Shown here one piece after another: positions 53,880 to 64,000 of a stretch of 64,000 nt of DNA. Origin of the DNA: Sorex araneus (lineage: Eukaryota > Chordata > Mammalia > Eulipotyphla > Soricidae); contig NC_073303.1 of assembly GCF_027595985.1 (NCBI RefSeq), forward strand, positions 18,794,770 to 18,858,769, in the 5' to 3' direction. How positions within the stretch are numbered: position 1 is the first letter of the stretch; every line of letters starts with the position of its first letter. A program made the position numbers and the translations under genes. Below the pieces are notes generated by a model. It made no database searches and was not told the DNA's origin. It was given only the letters and a program-made list of their open reading frames with translations.

Positions 53880-54215
53880 GGGAGGGGGAGGAGGAGTGAC
53901 AGAGACAGAAAGACAAGAGAGGAAAGGATGGAAAGAGACAGAGAGAGGAGAGGAAGAAGGGGGGTGAGAGCTGGGGAGGGAGGCAGGCAGGAAGGGGGAG
54001 ACAGGAAGAGAAGAGAAAGACAGAGGGAAAGATGCAGAGAAGAGGAAGAGAGAAAGAGAGAGGGGGAGAGATAAGGAGGAAGAGGGAGCAAGGGAGAGAG
54101 ACCTAGAGAAGGAGGAAGAGAAAAGAAAGGAGGGAGAGAGATTAAAAAGAGAAGGGATGGAGGGGGGAAGAAGAGATGAGAGAGACCGAGAAGATAAGGG
54201 AGGGACTGAGAGAGA
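53880..54215. repeat. GGA/GAGA polypurine tract
   Basis: About 335 bases almost entirely purine on the plus strand, made of GGGA, GAAG and AGAG variants. It directly precedes an L1 3' end. Long Ser/Leu/Pro open frames on the minus strand here are artefacts. Confidence 0.93.
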
Positions 54216-54224
54216 TTGCCTCTT

Positions 54225-54560
54225 AAGGGTAGTCCATCTAAATACACCTTTGTGGAAATGATCACTGTGGACAAGAACTGAGTGCTGAGCGTAGGCAAAG
54301 GGACGATAACCTCTCAGTACTTGTATTGCAAACCATAATGCCCCGAAGGAGGGAGGGAAGGAGGGAGGGAGGGGGAGAGAGAGAGAACTACCTGCCATAG
54401 AGGCAGGCTTGGGGGGAGGGGGGAGGGAAAATGGGGACATTGGTGGTGAAGTACACACTGGGGAAGGGACAGGTGATGGACATTGTTTGACTGAAACCCA
54501 GTCATGAGCAACGTTGTAATTGTAACTGTGTATCTCATAGAGATTCAATTAAAAATAAAA
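54225..54560 (+). mobile_element. L1 3' end
   Basis: TGTGGAAATGATCACTG, CTCTCAGTACTTGTATTGCAAACC, a GGGA/GA run (54344-54387), CTGCCATAGAGGCAGG, TACACACTGGGGAAGGG and ATCTCATAGAGATTCAATTAAAAA. Confidence 0.87.
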
Positions 54561-54724
54561 AGGAGCCTTTGGATTTGAATGGCAGAGCTGGGTGTACCAC
54601 AGGGGGAGGATAATGGGGGGGCAATCGAGGCTAGAGGGTGGATAGAGAAAGACTTCTTGGTAGTGGGTGTGGCATGAAAACAAATCCAACAATGTAAGCC
54701 AGTGTGACGTCAATTTTAATCATT

Positions 54725-55352
54725 AGGTAGATAAACAAACACTTGGACGAGCCTCAAGCATGAAGGGACCAGCAGAGGAACCCAGGTGTGCGGGACCCGG
54801 GGCTGAGATCTCCAAGCCTGCTCAGATAGGGACTGGGCCTTCTCTAGCCAGACCCCCCATTTTCCAGTAGCCTGGCAGCCACACCAACAAACGGCCCCCG
54901 GAGCCATGTAATCCCACCAATGGCCAACATCCAGAGACTATAAGACCAAGCTCCTGGAAGACATGTAATAGTCTTGTACTCCCTCTTGGAGAACCTGACA
55001 AACTACCAAGAGTTTATTGCCTTCATGGGAGAGGCTTGCAAGCTTCCCATGGTGTATTCACATCCCCAAATCCAGTAAAAGATATATACATACCTCTCGG
55101 AGAGCCCGGCAAGCTACCGAAAGTATCCTGCACGCACGGCAGAGCCTGGCAAGCTACCTGTGGCGTATTCCATATGCCCAAAACAGTAATGATAGGTCTC
55201 ATTTACCTGACCCTGAAAGAGCCTCCAATCGCTGGGAAAGACGAGTAAGGAGAGGCTGCTAAAATATCAGGGCTGAGTGTAATAGAGACATTACTGGTGC
55301 CGCTCGAATAAATTGACAAACAACGGGATGACAGTGATACAGTGATACAGGT
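54725..55352 (+). mobile_element. D+C composite repeat, copy 2
   Basis: D (54750-54945) reads CAGAGGAACCCAGGTGTGCG ... CCAATGGCCAACATCCAGAG, the reverse of copy 1. It is followed by a partial type C start (54980-55070), then a second, fuller type C (55085-55352). That one has CCTGAAAGAGCCTCCAATCG and ends ACAACGGGATGACAGTGATACAG. Confidence 0.7.
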
Positions 55353-55904
55353 AGATAAACATCTCAAATATAGGGTGGGGGGGTTGGGGGTGGGAAAACC
55401 TTCTCACACAGACAATGATTAGTACCTGTGCTTTGGACCCATTGCCTCAGCTCTCTACTTCCTGTGCGGGGCACTCACCCCACCTGACCCTCACCCAGCT
55501 CAGAGGCTGCAGAAAGGGTCGGCCCCAAGTATGGAACAGGACCCACTCAGTGTCAGATTCCAGCAGGGCTACGGTTGGTGTGCCCCAGCAAACCCTCTGT
55601 CATGTGCTGGGGTTGGTGGCCTTCTCACTGAGATAGGCTTTGAAAGGACAGAGACATCCTGTGGACACAGGGCCCAGAAAGGGACAATGTTGCTCATTAT
55701 TCTACAAGAAGTAAGTTTGTGCTTAAGACGCCAGCTGGGAAGAGACTCAGTTCAAGCAGAACTCAATGCCAAAGGCCAATGGCCCACATTGTCTGCCATG
55801 GTTAAGCTTTTGTCATGGTTAAGTGCCTTTCCCAAGCTTTCAGATGTTTTAACGCGCAAATAAGCCATCAAAAAATAGTTGGGGAAAATAAAAGCAACGG
55901 AAAA

Positions 55905-56035
55905 AAGATCAATGAAGTGCTCGCCTTACATGTGGCCAACCTATGTTTGATCACTTGTTGGATCCGTTTCCCCAAGCAGCATCAGTGCTTGCCTGAGAAC
56001 TGCTGGCTGTGGTGTCTTCGTGACCCCCAACACTT
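55905..56035 (+). mobile_element. SINE fragment, diverged
   Basis: AGTGCTCGCCTTACATGTGGCC ... CTGCTGGCTGTGGTGTC fits a 5'-truncated type A-like unit. Confidence 0.55.
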
Positions 56036-57725
56036 ACACCAAAACAAAACCTCTGAAAAACGATCCCAAAAGGACATGCTGATCTATGCTCTATGCAGTG
56101 AACATGAGTCACCATGGGAAGATTTTTCGGGAACCATGATTGCTGGCTTGTACTTCCAGTGTCTCTTTTGACTGCTCCTTGCCTGGGAGACTATCCCAGG
56201 TCCTCTGCACCCCATCTTTGTTATGAGTCCTTCTTCATCCCCTATGATGGCTGCTAGTGATCCCATTGATCCTTTACTTATAGACACTCATAGCTTCCCC
56301 AACGGTGTGCAACAAGCCATATTAACATCATGGCTAAACAACCTCTGTTACTGCAATCCAAGCAAGCCAGTGTTTTTCTGAGGAGGCACGTCCCACATTG
56401 GGTCAGCCTGCCATGAGTTCCTCCTGCTTGCTCCCTTCCCTCTCTCCGTTCACGGAGCACCTCCTCTGCACCAGGCTGCATCCCTGGCACCAAGCCTACA
56501 GGAGGGGCCCAAATCAGTTAAGCCCCTGTTGCACGGAGCTTAACGTTGTTCCCAAGGAGTCAAGGACTCAGTAACCAGGTCCCTGTGGACATAGGAGGGG
56601 GGTTTGATGAGTGCCGTGCAGAAAAATTAATCTGGGAGAAAAATAGAAGCACTGGGGAGGCCTGTACTGCATCAGATTGAGGAGTCAGCAGAGGGGAAAT
56701 GATCCTGTTGATTCTGATGGATGCAAGGCAGTGAATGGATGGATGTGTTAAGCAGAGGGGGTAGGAAGCAAAAACCACCTGTGGTTGGAACAGGCTTGGA
56801 ATCTGCCAGGGAGTGTACACAGGGCCAGTGTGGCTGCCAGGCACGAGGAGGGTGCTGTTAGTCTGGGCGGGACCCAAGAGGGAAGGATCATCCAGATCTT
56901 GTTTATTCTAAAGTTCTTGCTTTATTCTACACATTCTTGGAGGTGCCTGAGCATGAGAAAGACTGCTAGTTCCCTCCAAGCCTGGGATATAGTTGCCCTT
57001 CATGCTCCTAGTCGCCTGCATGAACCCCATTCGTTCTTAGTGTCTCTGAAGAGTTTTTCTAGCACTAATCTCAGGACAATACTCTATTTTATGACAATAC
57101 TGTATTTCCCACAAACCCATTTTGCTTTTCCAACAGTTGGAGGTAGGAGTAGGGGCGGATGGGGGATATTGCCAGATGACGGGTTCGAGCAAGTACAGCC
57201 CGGGGAGCTGGTTTCCCCTCTGCCTATTCTCTGTGACTACAGCCCACAGTCCTCTTTAACACAGTACTCGAAGGCTTAAAATGAGTCACTGAAGAATTAT
57301 CCAGAGTGAACTGGCCAACCACTTGCCTACTGGGTTTACTCTTATTCCCCATCAGAGTTAGTCCTGACTGACTATTAATTAAAGCATCCATTTACCAGTA
57401 AACTATGGAAGGGGCAAAAGTGACAGATACTGGCACTGATATTGGCAGTACTGTTCACCTAGGAGAGAGAGAGTTTTACTTTCAGAGGACGCTATGCACA
57501 GTGCAGCAAAAGTGTTCTTCCACTCCTTTAGAGCAGATGTGATAACACCTCGCACTGCTAGAGGGAAATATTCTGCTTGTTATTCCCTGTGCTGCTAGCT
57601 AGTGTTGAAATAAATTCAAAAAGACTTTTAAATTCTTTTATTTTTCCATCCTGTTAAAAACACCACACTCACACACACACACAAAACAACAACAACAGCA
57701 ACAGTAATCAAATGCTTCAAAGCTG

Positions 57726-57728
<3 letters not shown>

Positions 57729-57807
<79 letters not shown>
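57729..57807. repeat. (GA)n microsatellite
   Basis: A perfect GA run of about 79 bases, the longest in the window, with a short CA run at 57665-57682 nearby. Confidence 0.96.
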
Positions 57808-57812
<5 letters not shown>

Positions 57813-58059
57813 CATCTCCCTGTGTTCTTTCTCAATCTATTATATAAAAAGAAAGGGACGGGTGATCCCATTTCTGTCTGGAAGGTAGTTCACTTTGCTT
57901 ATGTAAAGCCTTGGGTCCAATCCCTGGAATTACAAAATGGAAAAACAATGACAAGAATAAGAACTACAAGATCATCTCAATCATCCGGTTTTCGCCTATC
58001 TAGACAGCTTGAAGATGTTCAGTAGAATAAAGCCTCCCACCCCTGACCTTTCCCCTCAT

Positions 58060-59085
58060 GTAACATGATGTAATAGACTTCCGCTTCTGGTGAAGGGGGA
58101 GTAATGAGTTGCAGATCAACTCTGCAGATCAACTTACCCACCGGAAGCAATCAAAAGCAAACAGTGTGTGAAGCAATGGTTTTAAGATGTTGGCTGTGTG
58201 CCAGGTCATGAAAGACTGTGGTCCTCGAGAGACAGAGATGAAGAGTTCCCTGTCTACCTCCATCCAATGGTCTTGAGAAAGGACATAGGGAAAGAAGTTC
58301 AGAAGGACCCCATGGACTCCTGCAGTAAGAAGGTGCTGAGGCCAGGAAGAAAGGAGTTAGTGGGCGTTTGTGGACAGCAGAGCTAAGAAGAGCCAGAAAA
58401 CTCTAGAGATGGCAGCTTCCCCTTGGTGACTCCACAGAAGAGGGAGAAACACAGCATATCTGAAGACTTCACAAAACCATGGAAAAAAACTGGAAACAAA
58501 GATGCCAAAGAATGGCACTCAGACTTCAATGAGTGGCTGATATTATTAGCCAGACTAGAAAACTTCAGATGGCCTATGTTGGAGCTTCCAGAAGGTCAAA
58601 GTACTGTCTCAGGAGTTGGGGGGAAAAAGACTGTCCACAAAGCATTACTTTAGCCGCACCTAACAAATCACAAAACTAAGACCCGAAATCATGTGCAAGT
58701 CATGAAATTGCACTCCAAAGTTCAGGAATATTTATAGGAACACAAAACTATGCAGTAGCCAGGAAGGTAAAACTGGTAATGTCAGCTAACTAATAATCTT
58801 ACCAGGCACGCCAAGAAACAGGCAAATAAGACCCACAAGAAAAATAAGCAACCGAAATGGGTCCCAAACAACACAGGTGTCAAAATTAGAAGACAAGGGC
58901 ACTAAAATGTATTATCACTGTATTCCATATGTTCAAAAAGCTAGAGGAGAGACAGAGCATGAATGATATTACAAGACCCAAACTGAACTTCTGGAGATGA
59001 AGACTATAGTGTCTGAGATTTAACAAAATACACCAAGAATTCAGTCCGAAGGAGAGGGAGATGCAGTGATATCTCTCATATTTGG
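58060..59085 (+). mobile_element. Ancient L1 5' region
   Basis: GACTTCCGCTTCTGGTGAAG at the start, then ACACAGGTGTCAAAATTAGAAGACAAGG, TCACTGTATTCCATATGTTC and AAAAAGCTAGAGGAGAGAC, follow the 5' region of old mammalian L1 elements. AACTTCTGGAGATGAAGAC continues that order. The open frames at 58198-58653 are part of this decayed element. Confidence 0.6.
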
Positions 59086-59099
59086 ATTCTAAAGAAACA

Positions 59100-59285
59100 T
59101 AGGACGGGAATCGCCAAGGGCCAAAGGCAACAGAACCAAGAACTGCTCGGGGAAGGAAGTGCTGAGAGAGGACACTGAGACAGTGGTGGAGGGAAGTGGA
59201 CATCCTGGCGAAGGGTACGGTGTTGGAACATAAGACCCTATTGTTAAATTATCATAAATCACTTGGCCAAAAGTAGAAACAACTT
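59100..59285 (+). mobile_element. Possible old L1 3' end
   Basis: GACACTGAGACAGTGGTGGAGGG ... GTGTTGGAACATAAGACCC ... ATTATCATAAATCACTTGG resembles the tails at 17690 and 32440. Confidence 0.45.
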
Positions 59286-59344
59286 TTTTGAACAAAAGTA
59301 CACTGACTGGAGGTGGGAGCGGTCAGTGATGTTTTAGGCTGTGC

Positions 59345-60640
59345 AGGTGGCTATAAAGAAGCAAGATGCTTGCTTCTCACAGCTCTGGAGGTGAGAGGTG
59401 TGAGGTCATGGTGGCATTCCTGTGAAGGTGCTCTTCTAGGTTACAGATTTCTCAATGAGTTCTCACCTGGTGGAGAGAAGATGAAAGAGGAATCTGGGTT
59501 CCTTGCTTTAGGGCAGTAATCCCACTAGTGAGAAGTCCACCTTCATGAGTGAGTCATCTGCACAGGCTTCCTAATACTGTTGCTATGGGGGTGAGCATCT
59601 CAGCATAGGACTTTTATTTTTTTTTCGAATTCAATCTTTTTTATTTTCATTTTTTTAATTTTTAAAAGTTTATTATTTTTTAATTAATGAGTCACCGTGA
59701 GGGTACAGTTACAAATTTACCCATTTTCGTGCTTGTGTTTCCCTCATACAATGTTCAAGAACCCATCCCTCCACCAATGTCCATTCTCCACCACCAATGA
59801 ACCTAGTATCCCTCCCATCCTCCAATCCTGTCCCCCCCCACCCCGCCTCTGTGGCAGGGTATTCCATTTTGGGTGTTGTGGTTTGCTATAGGGGTATTGA
59901 GTAGCCATCATGTTCAGTCTCTAGTCTACTTTCAGAACGCATCTCCCTTCCCATGCGGGATCTCCAACCACATTTTACTTGATGTTCCTTTCTGTAGCTG
60001 AGCTGCCTTTTCCCCAGCATGTGAGGCCAGCTTCCAAGCCATGGAGCCAACCTCCTGGTATTATATACTACTATTCTTGGGTGTTAGTCTCCTGCTCTGT
60101 TATTTTATATTCCACAGATGAGTGCAATCTTTCTATGTCTGTCCCTCTCTTTCTGATTCATTTCACTTAGCATGATACTTTCCATGTTGATCCACTTATA
60201 TGCAAAGTTCATGACTTCATTTTTTCTAACGGCTGCATAGTATTCCATTGTATAGATGTACCAAAATTTCTTTAACCAGTCATCTGTCCTCAGGCACTCG
60301 GGTTTTCTCCAGATTCTGGCTATTGTAAACAGTGCCGCGATGAACATATAAGTGCAGATGTCATTTCGACTATACTTTTTTGTTTTTCCGGGACATATTC
60401 CCAGAAATGGTATTGCTGTATCAAATGGAAGCTCAATTTCTAATTTTTTGAGAAGCATCCATATTGTTTTCCAAAGGGGCTGAACCAGTCGGCATTCCCA
60501 CCAGCAGTGTAGAAGGGTCCCTTTCTCCCCACATCCTCTCCAACAGCTTTGCTTTTTTTCTTTATATGTGTGCCATTCTCTGTGGTGTGAGGTGGTTCAG
60601 CATAGGACTTTTATTCCAATATAAACATTCTGTTCATTTT
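59345..60640 (-). mobile_element. MaLR-type LTR remnant, interrupted by an L1
   Basis: CTTCTCACAGCTCTGGAGGTGAGAGG, TCACCTGGTGGAGAGAAG, AATCCCACTAGTGAGAAGTCC and GTGAGCATCTCAGCATAG follow the reversed MLT1/MST LTR order. The LTR resumes after the L1 insertion (60616-60640). No viral protein frame is present. Confidence 0.55.
59619..60597 (-). mobile_element. 5'-truncated L1 with target-site duplication
   Basis: A reverse copy from the A-rich 3' end at 59619 to CTGCTGGTGGGAATGCCG near 60490 and beyond. The 18-bp repeat CAGCATAGGACTTTTATT at 59601-59618 and 60598-60615 flanks it exactly. The open frame at 60105-60458 matches that of the L1 at 7753-8106. Confidence 0.94.
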
Positions 60641-60649
60641 GATGATCAA

Positions 60650-61330
60650 TTATATAATGCAGAAGTAAGGACCAGAGAACTTGATGACAGTGATAGAAAT
60701 AATCCCAAATGATCATTCTATGAAAATTATCCAAGGAAAAGAGCACAAATGGACAGATTTTCACTGAAATAAAAAATGACGTTAACATTGCTGAAAAATA
60801 CTGTGATTAGAGTTTTCAAACAAAGAAACAGAAAGGGGAATATGTGAGAAATATTTGAAAAGATGTCAGAAAAATTCCAATTTTGATGAAAACTCTAAAA
60901 CCACAATCTATTATTCAGGAAAAGACCTAAGAGACATAAACAGTATACCTTGGGTCATGGTTGTAATTCAGGGGTGAAGAGCATGATTTACAAGTATGAG
61001 GTCCTGCACCCCATTTTACTCTCAAAAGAAAAGTACACCAAAGTATATTACAATTACTTGCTTTAAAATAGTGAAAAAGAAAACATCTTGAAAGCAGAGG
61101 AACTTTAAAACATTGGAAGAAAAATGTGGCCAACTGATTTTATACCCTGTGAAAATATCTTCTGAAAACAAAGGCAAACTTTTTTTCCCCAGATAGATAA
61201 AAATTGAAAGTATTCACCACCACCAGGTCCATTTATGGAATTTGGAAGGAATCTTACAGGCAGAAGGAAAACAGTCTCTGATCAGAATATGCATGCATAA
61301 AAGAATTTTGGAAATGGTAGCTCTGTGCAA
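60650..61330 (+). mobile_element. Ancient L1 5' region, continuation
   Basis: ATTCCAATTTTGATGAAAACTC, GAAAACATCTTGAAAGCAGAGG, GATTTTATACCCTGTGAAAATATC, CACCACCACCAGGTCCATTTATGG and CTTACAGGCAGAAGGAAAA keep the order of the old L1 5'/ORF1 region. It probably belongs to the element starting at 58060. Confidence 0.6.
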
Positions 61331-61699
61331 TATTAGCTAAGTGTATTTATCACTAAGCAAATCTCTTGAGAAATTCTTTGGTTGATAAACACCATAATAA
61401 TGCAGTGTGAGGGGTTAGAATTTGTACAGAAGTAGTGTACAGAAATAGTAACAGTGTAGAAGTCGGGAAGGAAGGAATGAAGATATACTGGGAGCAAAAT
61501 ATAAAAACCACTAGAGTGATCTTTGTAAAAGCCTCCCCAATCTTTAGAAATGAAAAACACTCTCCTTAAAAACATTTTGAGTAAAAGAAGCAAACAACCA
61601 ACAACCAAGTGAAACAGTTTTGATATCCGGTTTCTTTTCCCAGTTCTTTGGGAAATTAAAACCTTAGTTATAGTCATAACATCCTTTCTGAAGTACTCA

Positions 61700-62035
61700 G
61701 CAGTGTATTAGTTTCTTAGCCATGGAACAAATGACCGAGTGTTAAATGATATAGGACAGCACACACATCCATTATCTCAGAGTGTTCCTGGGTTGGAATA
61801 ATTATTTAGACAGTTCTGTTTAGGAACTCACAAATGCTCATCAAGGTATTTACTTGGGTCTCAGCTGGGACTCTAGATCCTTTTCTTCTAACTTTGTGTG
61901 TAAGTTGGCATAACATATTTTCTTGTCCTTCTGAAAAACACTGGGCCTTGTTTCTTAAGGACTCTCTGATGAGACTCCTTCTTCTCTCTTTGATCCCTAC
62001 ATGGGCCACTCAAGGTCTCTCCCAATTTGGTCAGG
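61700..62035 (-). mobile_element. Ancient LTR-like fossil
   Basis: TGTATTAGTTTCTTAGCCATGG and CATTATCTCAGAGTGTTCC resemble the end of old MaLR/MER LTRs in reverse. The rest is too decayed to name. Confidence 0.4.
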
Positions 62036-62261
62036 CTTACCTAAGGATCTCTCATCTATGAACTAAAAATCAATTTATGGAAACTTTTTTTTCACATATT
62101 TACAAAAAATTGATTTATCATTACTTCACAATATTATAGAATTTAACACCTCCATATAACCTTAATGCATCTGCAAATGCCCTCATCTTCACCATAGAAT
62201 ATAATCTAGTCATAATTGTGTCCACAGGGCCCATTTGTATTTAAAATGAAGGCAGGAGACT

Positions 62262-62345
62262 GGAGTGATAGTACAGTTGGAAGGGCATTTTCCTTGCATG
62301 TGGCGACCAGGTTTGATCTCTGACAGTCCGTTGATCCCTGTCTGC
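62262..62345 (+). mobile_element. SINE head fragment
   Basis: GAGACTGGAGTGATAGTACAG ... GGTTTGATCTCTGACAG is a type A-like head, broken off before the body. Confidence 0.7.
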
Positions 62346-62354
62346 CTCGGTACC

Positions 62355-62895
62355 AAGCACTTTTCTCTCTCATTTCTCTCCCCTCTCTCTCTCTTTCTCT
62401 CTCTCTCTCTTTGCCCACCATGTCTCTCCTTTTTGATATTGTGGTTTGCAATATTGAACTGAAAGGTTATCAAGAATATCCCTTTACCTACTTTTAACCC
62501 TCAGATCTTGTCCAGTGTGATCATTCCCAGCTATTATTGTCATACTATCTTACCTGCCTTCAGCTCCCCAAACACTTACGGTTAGTTCCAACCATTGACC
62601 AGTTCTCCTAATCCCCTTTTTCCCTGGCCATGGACATTAGTCTTCATCTGTATATTTTTTTATGTATCACAAGTGAATGTAGTCATTCTGTATCTGTCCC
62701 TCTCCTTCTGACTCATTTCACTTAGCAAGATACTCTCCATGTCCATCCATTTATAGGCAAATATCGTGACTTTTTTTCCCTGACAGCTACATAGTATTTC
62801 ATTGTGTAGATGTGCCATAGTTTCTTTATCCATTCGTCTGTTCTTGGGCACTCAGGTTGTTTCTAGATTCTGGCTATAGTGAATAGTGCTGTGCA
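62355..62895 (-). mobile_element. L1 3' end
   Basis: A reverse copy: CT-rich run (62365-62411), GATATTGTGGTTTGCAATATTG, GATCATTCCCAGCTATTATTG, CTTCTGACTCATTTCACTTAGC, CATGTCCATCCATTTATAG and GATTCTGGCTATAGTGAATAG. Its poly-A end is missing. Confidence 0.85.
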
Positions 62896-63440
62896 ATTTT
62901 CTGTGCAATTGGAAATTGCTGAATTGTGCTTCTTCCTGGGCAAGATTCTGCTTTGTCGTATCAAAATACATTTGGAAATATGAAAATGTGAGCAGAGGTG
63001 ACACTTCTAAGGATGCAATTGGTAGATGTCACCTCAGCTGTCTGATGAGAAGCAATGATACTCTTTTATGCACTTGTGGCATTTTGGCTGCTTTAACATT
63101 TATGCTCCCAGGAAATGCTATCTCCTGCCAGACTGGCTATTGAACAGAAGTTCTCTGACATTCTAGACACAACTCGGATGAGATGAAATGACTTCAGTCT
63201 TCTGATTATTGTCTTTCTGGACAACGCTGCAGAGAGAACAAATACCACCCAGTGTCGGGTGGGGAATAAAAGATCTGTCATCGTTAAATAAAATGCCAGA
63301 TGGGTCTCATTAATAAATGATATTTTTATTTTATCTCTAATTTCCCCGGGAGATATGTGAGTAGCACAATCTCCAGGGAAAACCCACAGATCCCTGCTAA
63401 AATCATCTCCAAGCCTCACTGGACTGAAAAATCAATGTCG

Positions 63441-63454
63441 CCACCAGGGGGCAG
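63441..63454 (+). promoter_or_regulatory. Putative CTCF site (forward orientation)
   Basis: CCACCAGGGGGCAG matches the CTCF core consensus at every position and lies in repeat-free DNA. Its orientation is opposite to the site at 1811, and the two point outward from the STMND1 interval. Confidence 0.65.
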
Positions 63455-64000
63455 TAATAGCACAGAAGAGATGCCGGAGCAGCCGCTATAAAGTTGGCGT
63501 TCACTGTGGCCAATTCATCTACAAGAATAAGCTTAGGTGAATGGATTTTGTGTTCCTAATGACGTACTCTACAATTAAGTACTAATACACTAATTGCATT
63601 TCTGTGTTAAAGTAACTAATAATCAGCCTGTACAGTCGGGTAGGCATGGTGGGGAAACTTTCATTTCCCTTTGCTACCCGCAGGGGAAAGGCAGTCTGTG
63701 AAGACGTGGTGATGGGAGTCACTGGGTGGGAGAGCGCAGAGTAAGAGCAAGAGGGAGCCTGGGAAGGGGGATGGCTTCCAGATAGGGCAGGAGACCCTGA
63801 GGCTTCAAGAGTAGTTTCCAGCATCCCTCAAAGAAACAGAACAGGAGGCCAGACATTCTGAGACCCCTCTGCTGGAAACTGCACAAGACCATGCATCCTC
63901 GGTGGTCAATAGGTTTCACACCTCTATGTGCTTCGCAGTTGGTGATGGTGCATTGAGTTCACATGGACGAGGTATGGTGCTTGCTTGGGGTGTACTGGGA

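Larger units (their letters stand above)
46321..64000. other. Upstream flank of STMND1 (intergenic)
   Basis: No coding exon was recognised. Long repeat-free stretches are 46610-47440, 49650-50600, 51045-52740 (apart from an A-rich tract at 51712-51766), 55360-57660 and 62900-64000. The 51780-52440 and 62900-63560 intervals have balanced composition and no low-complexity sequence, and could hold conserved non-coding elements. Open frames here lack recognisable domains. Confidence 0.6.

Noticed and set aside
53681-54548. 205- and 280-residue Ser/Leu/Pro-rich open frames
   Set aside because: They are translations of the polypurine tract and the adjoining L1 3' end. There is no start context or domain.
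58198-58653. Open frames that could suggest a small charged protein gene
   Set aside because: The surrounding 1 kb follows the 5' region of ancient L1 elements, and the frame is interrupted by stops.

Overview
The window is mammalian nuclear DNA, most likely from a shrew (Soricidae, probably Sorex). The evidence is the interspersed repeats. Dozens of copies of one tRNA-derived SINE begin with GGGGCTGGAGCGATAGCACA, which I recognise as the shrew SOR family. They sit among ancient mammal-wide repeats (MIR, MaLR LTRs, old L1) and many lineage-specific L1 3' ends. No bacterial, phage or CRISPR feature is present.

The only protein-coding gene I can support is a complete, intact STMND1 (stathmin domain containing 1) on the minus strand. 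It has five coding exons: 45963-46043, 31870-32038, 25947-26101, 17247-17375 and 16300-16581. The phases join cleanly to a 271-residue protein. It carries an N-terminal MGCGPS acylation motif and a stathmin-like core (GESYDVM ... AAEERRK), encoded by exons 3 to 5. Intron 3 uses a GC-AG splice pair. The first exon lies in a GC-rich, CpG-rich promoter stretch. In other mammals STMND1 lies between ATXN1 and RBM24, so RBM24 would be expected beyond position 1 and ATXN1 beyond position 64000. Neither is in the window.

Layout: 1-16299 is downstream flank. 16300-46043 is STMND1, with introns of 665, 8571, 5768 and 13924 bp. 46044-64000 is upstream flank. Everything outside the exons is repeats and unique non-coding DNA.

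Repeat names used below. Type A SINE: tRNA-like head, short body (CATCCCATATGGTCCCCTGAG ... GGGTGTGACCCAAAAAG) and a poly-A tail. Type B: the same head with a different body (GGCAAGCTACC ... GTATTCGATATGCCAAAAACAG ... GACGTTACTGGTGCC), ending in short CAGTG/ACAGTG repeats with no poly-A. Type C: type B with about 95 bp inserted (CCTGAAAGAGCCTCCAATG). D: a separate sequence of about 230 bp (CTCTGGATGTTGGCCATTGG) found joined to type C twice. A dimeric SINE unit, a D+C composite and an unclassified repeat at 43985 and 47455 are the least familiar items. Putative CTCF sites lie near both ends in divergent orientation, and RFX (X-box)-like sites lie in the STMND1 promoter and 3' flank. All coordinates of interspersed repeats are estimated by eye.
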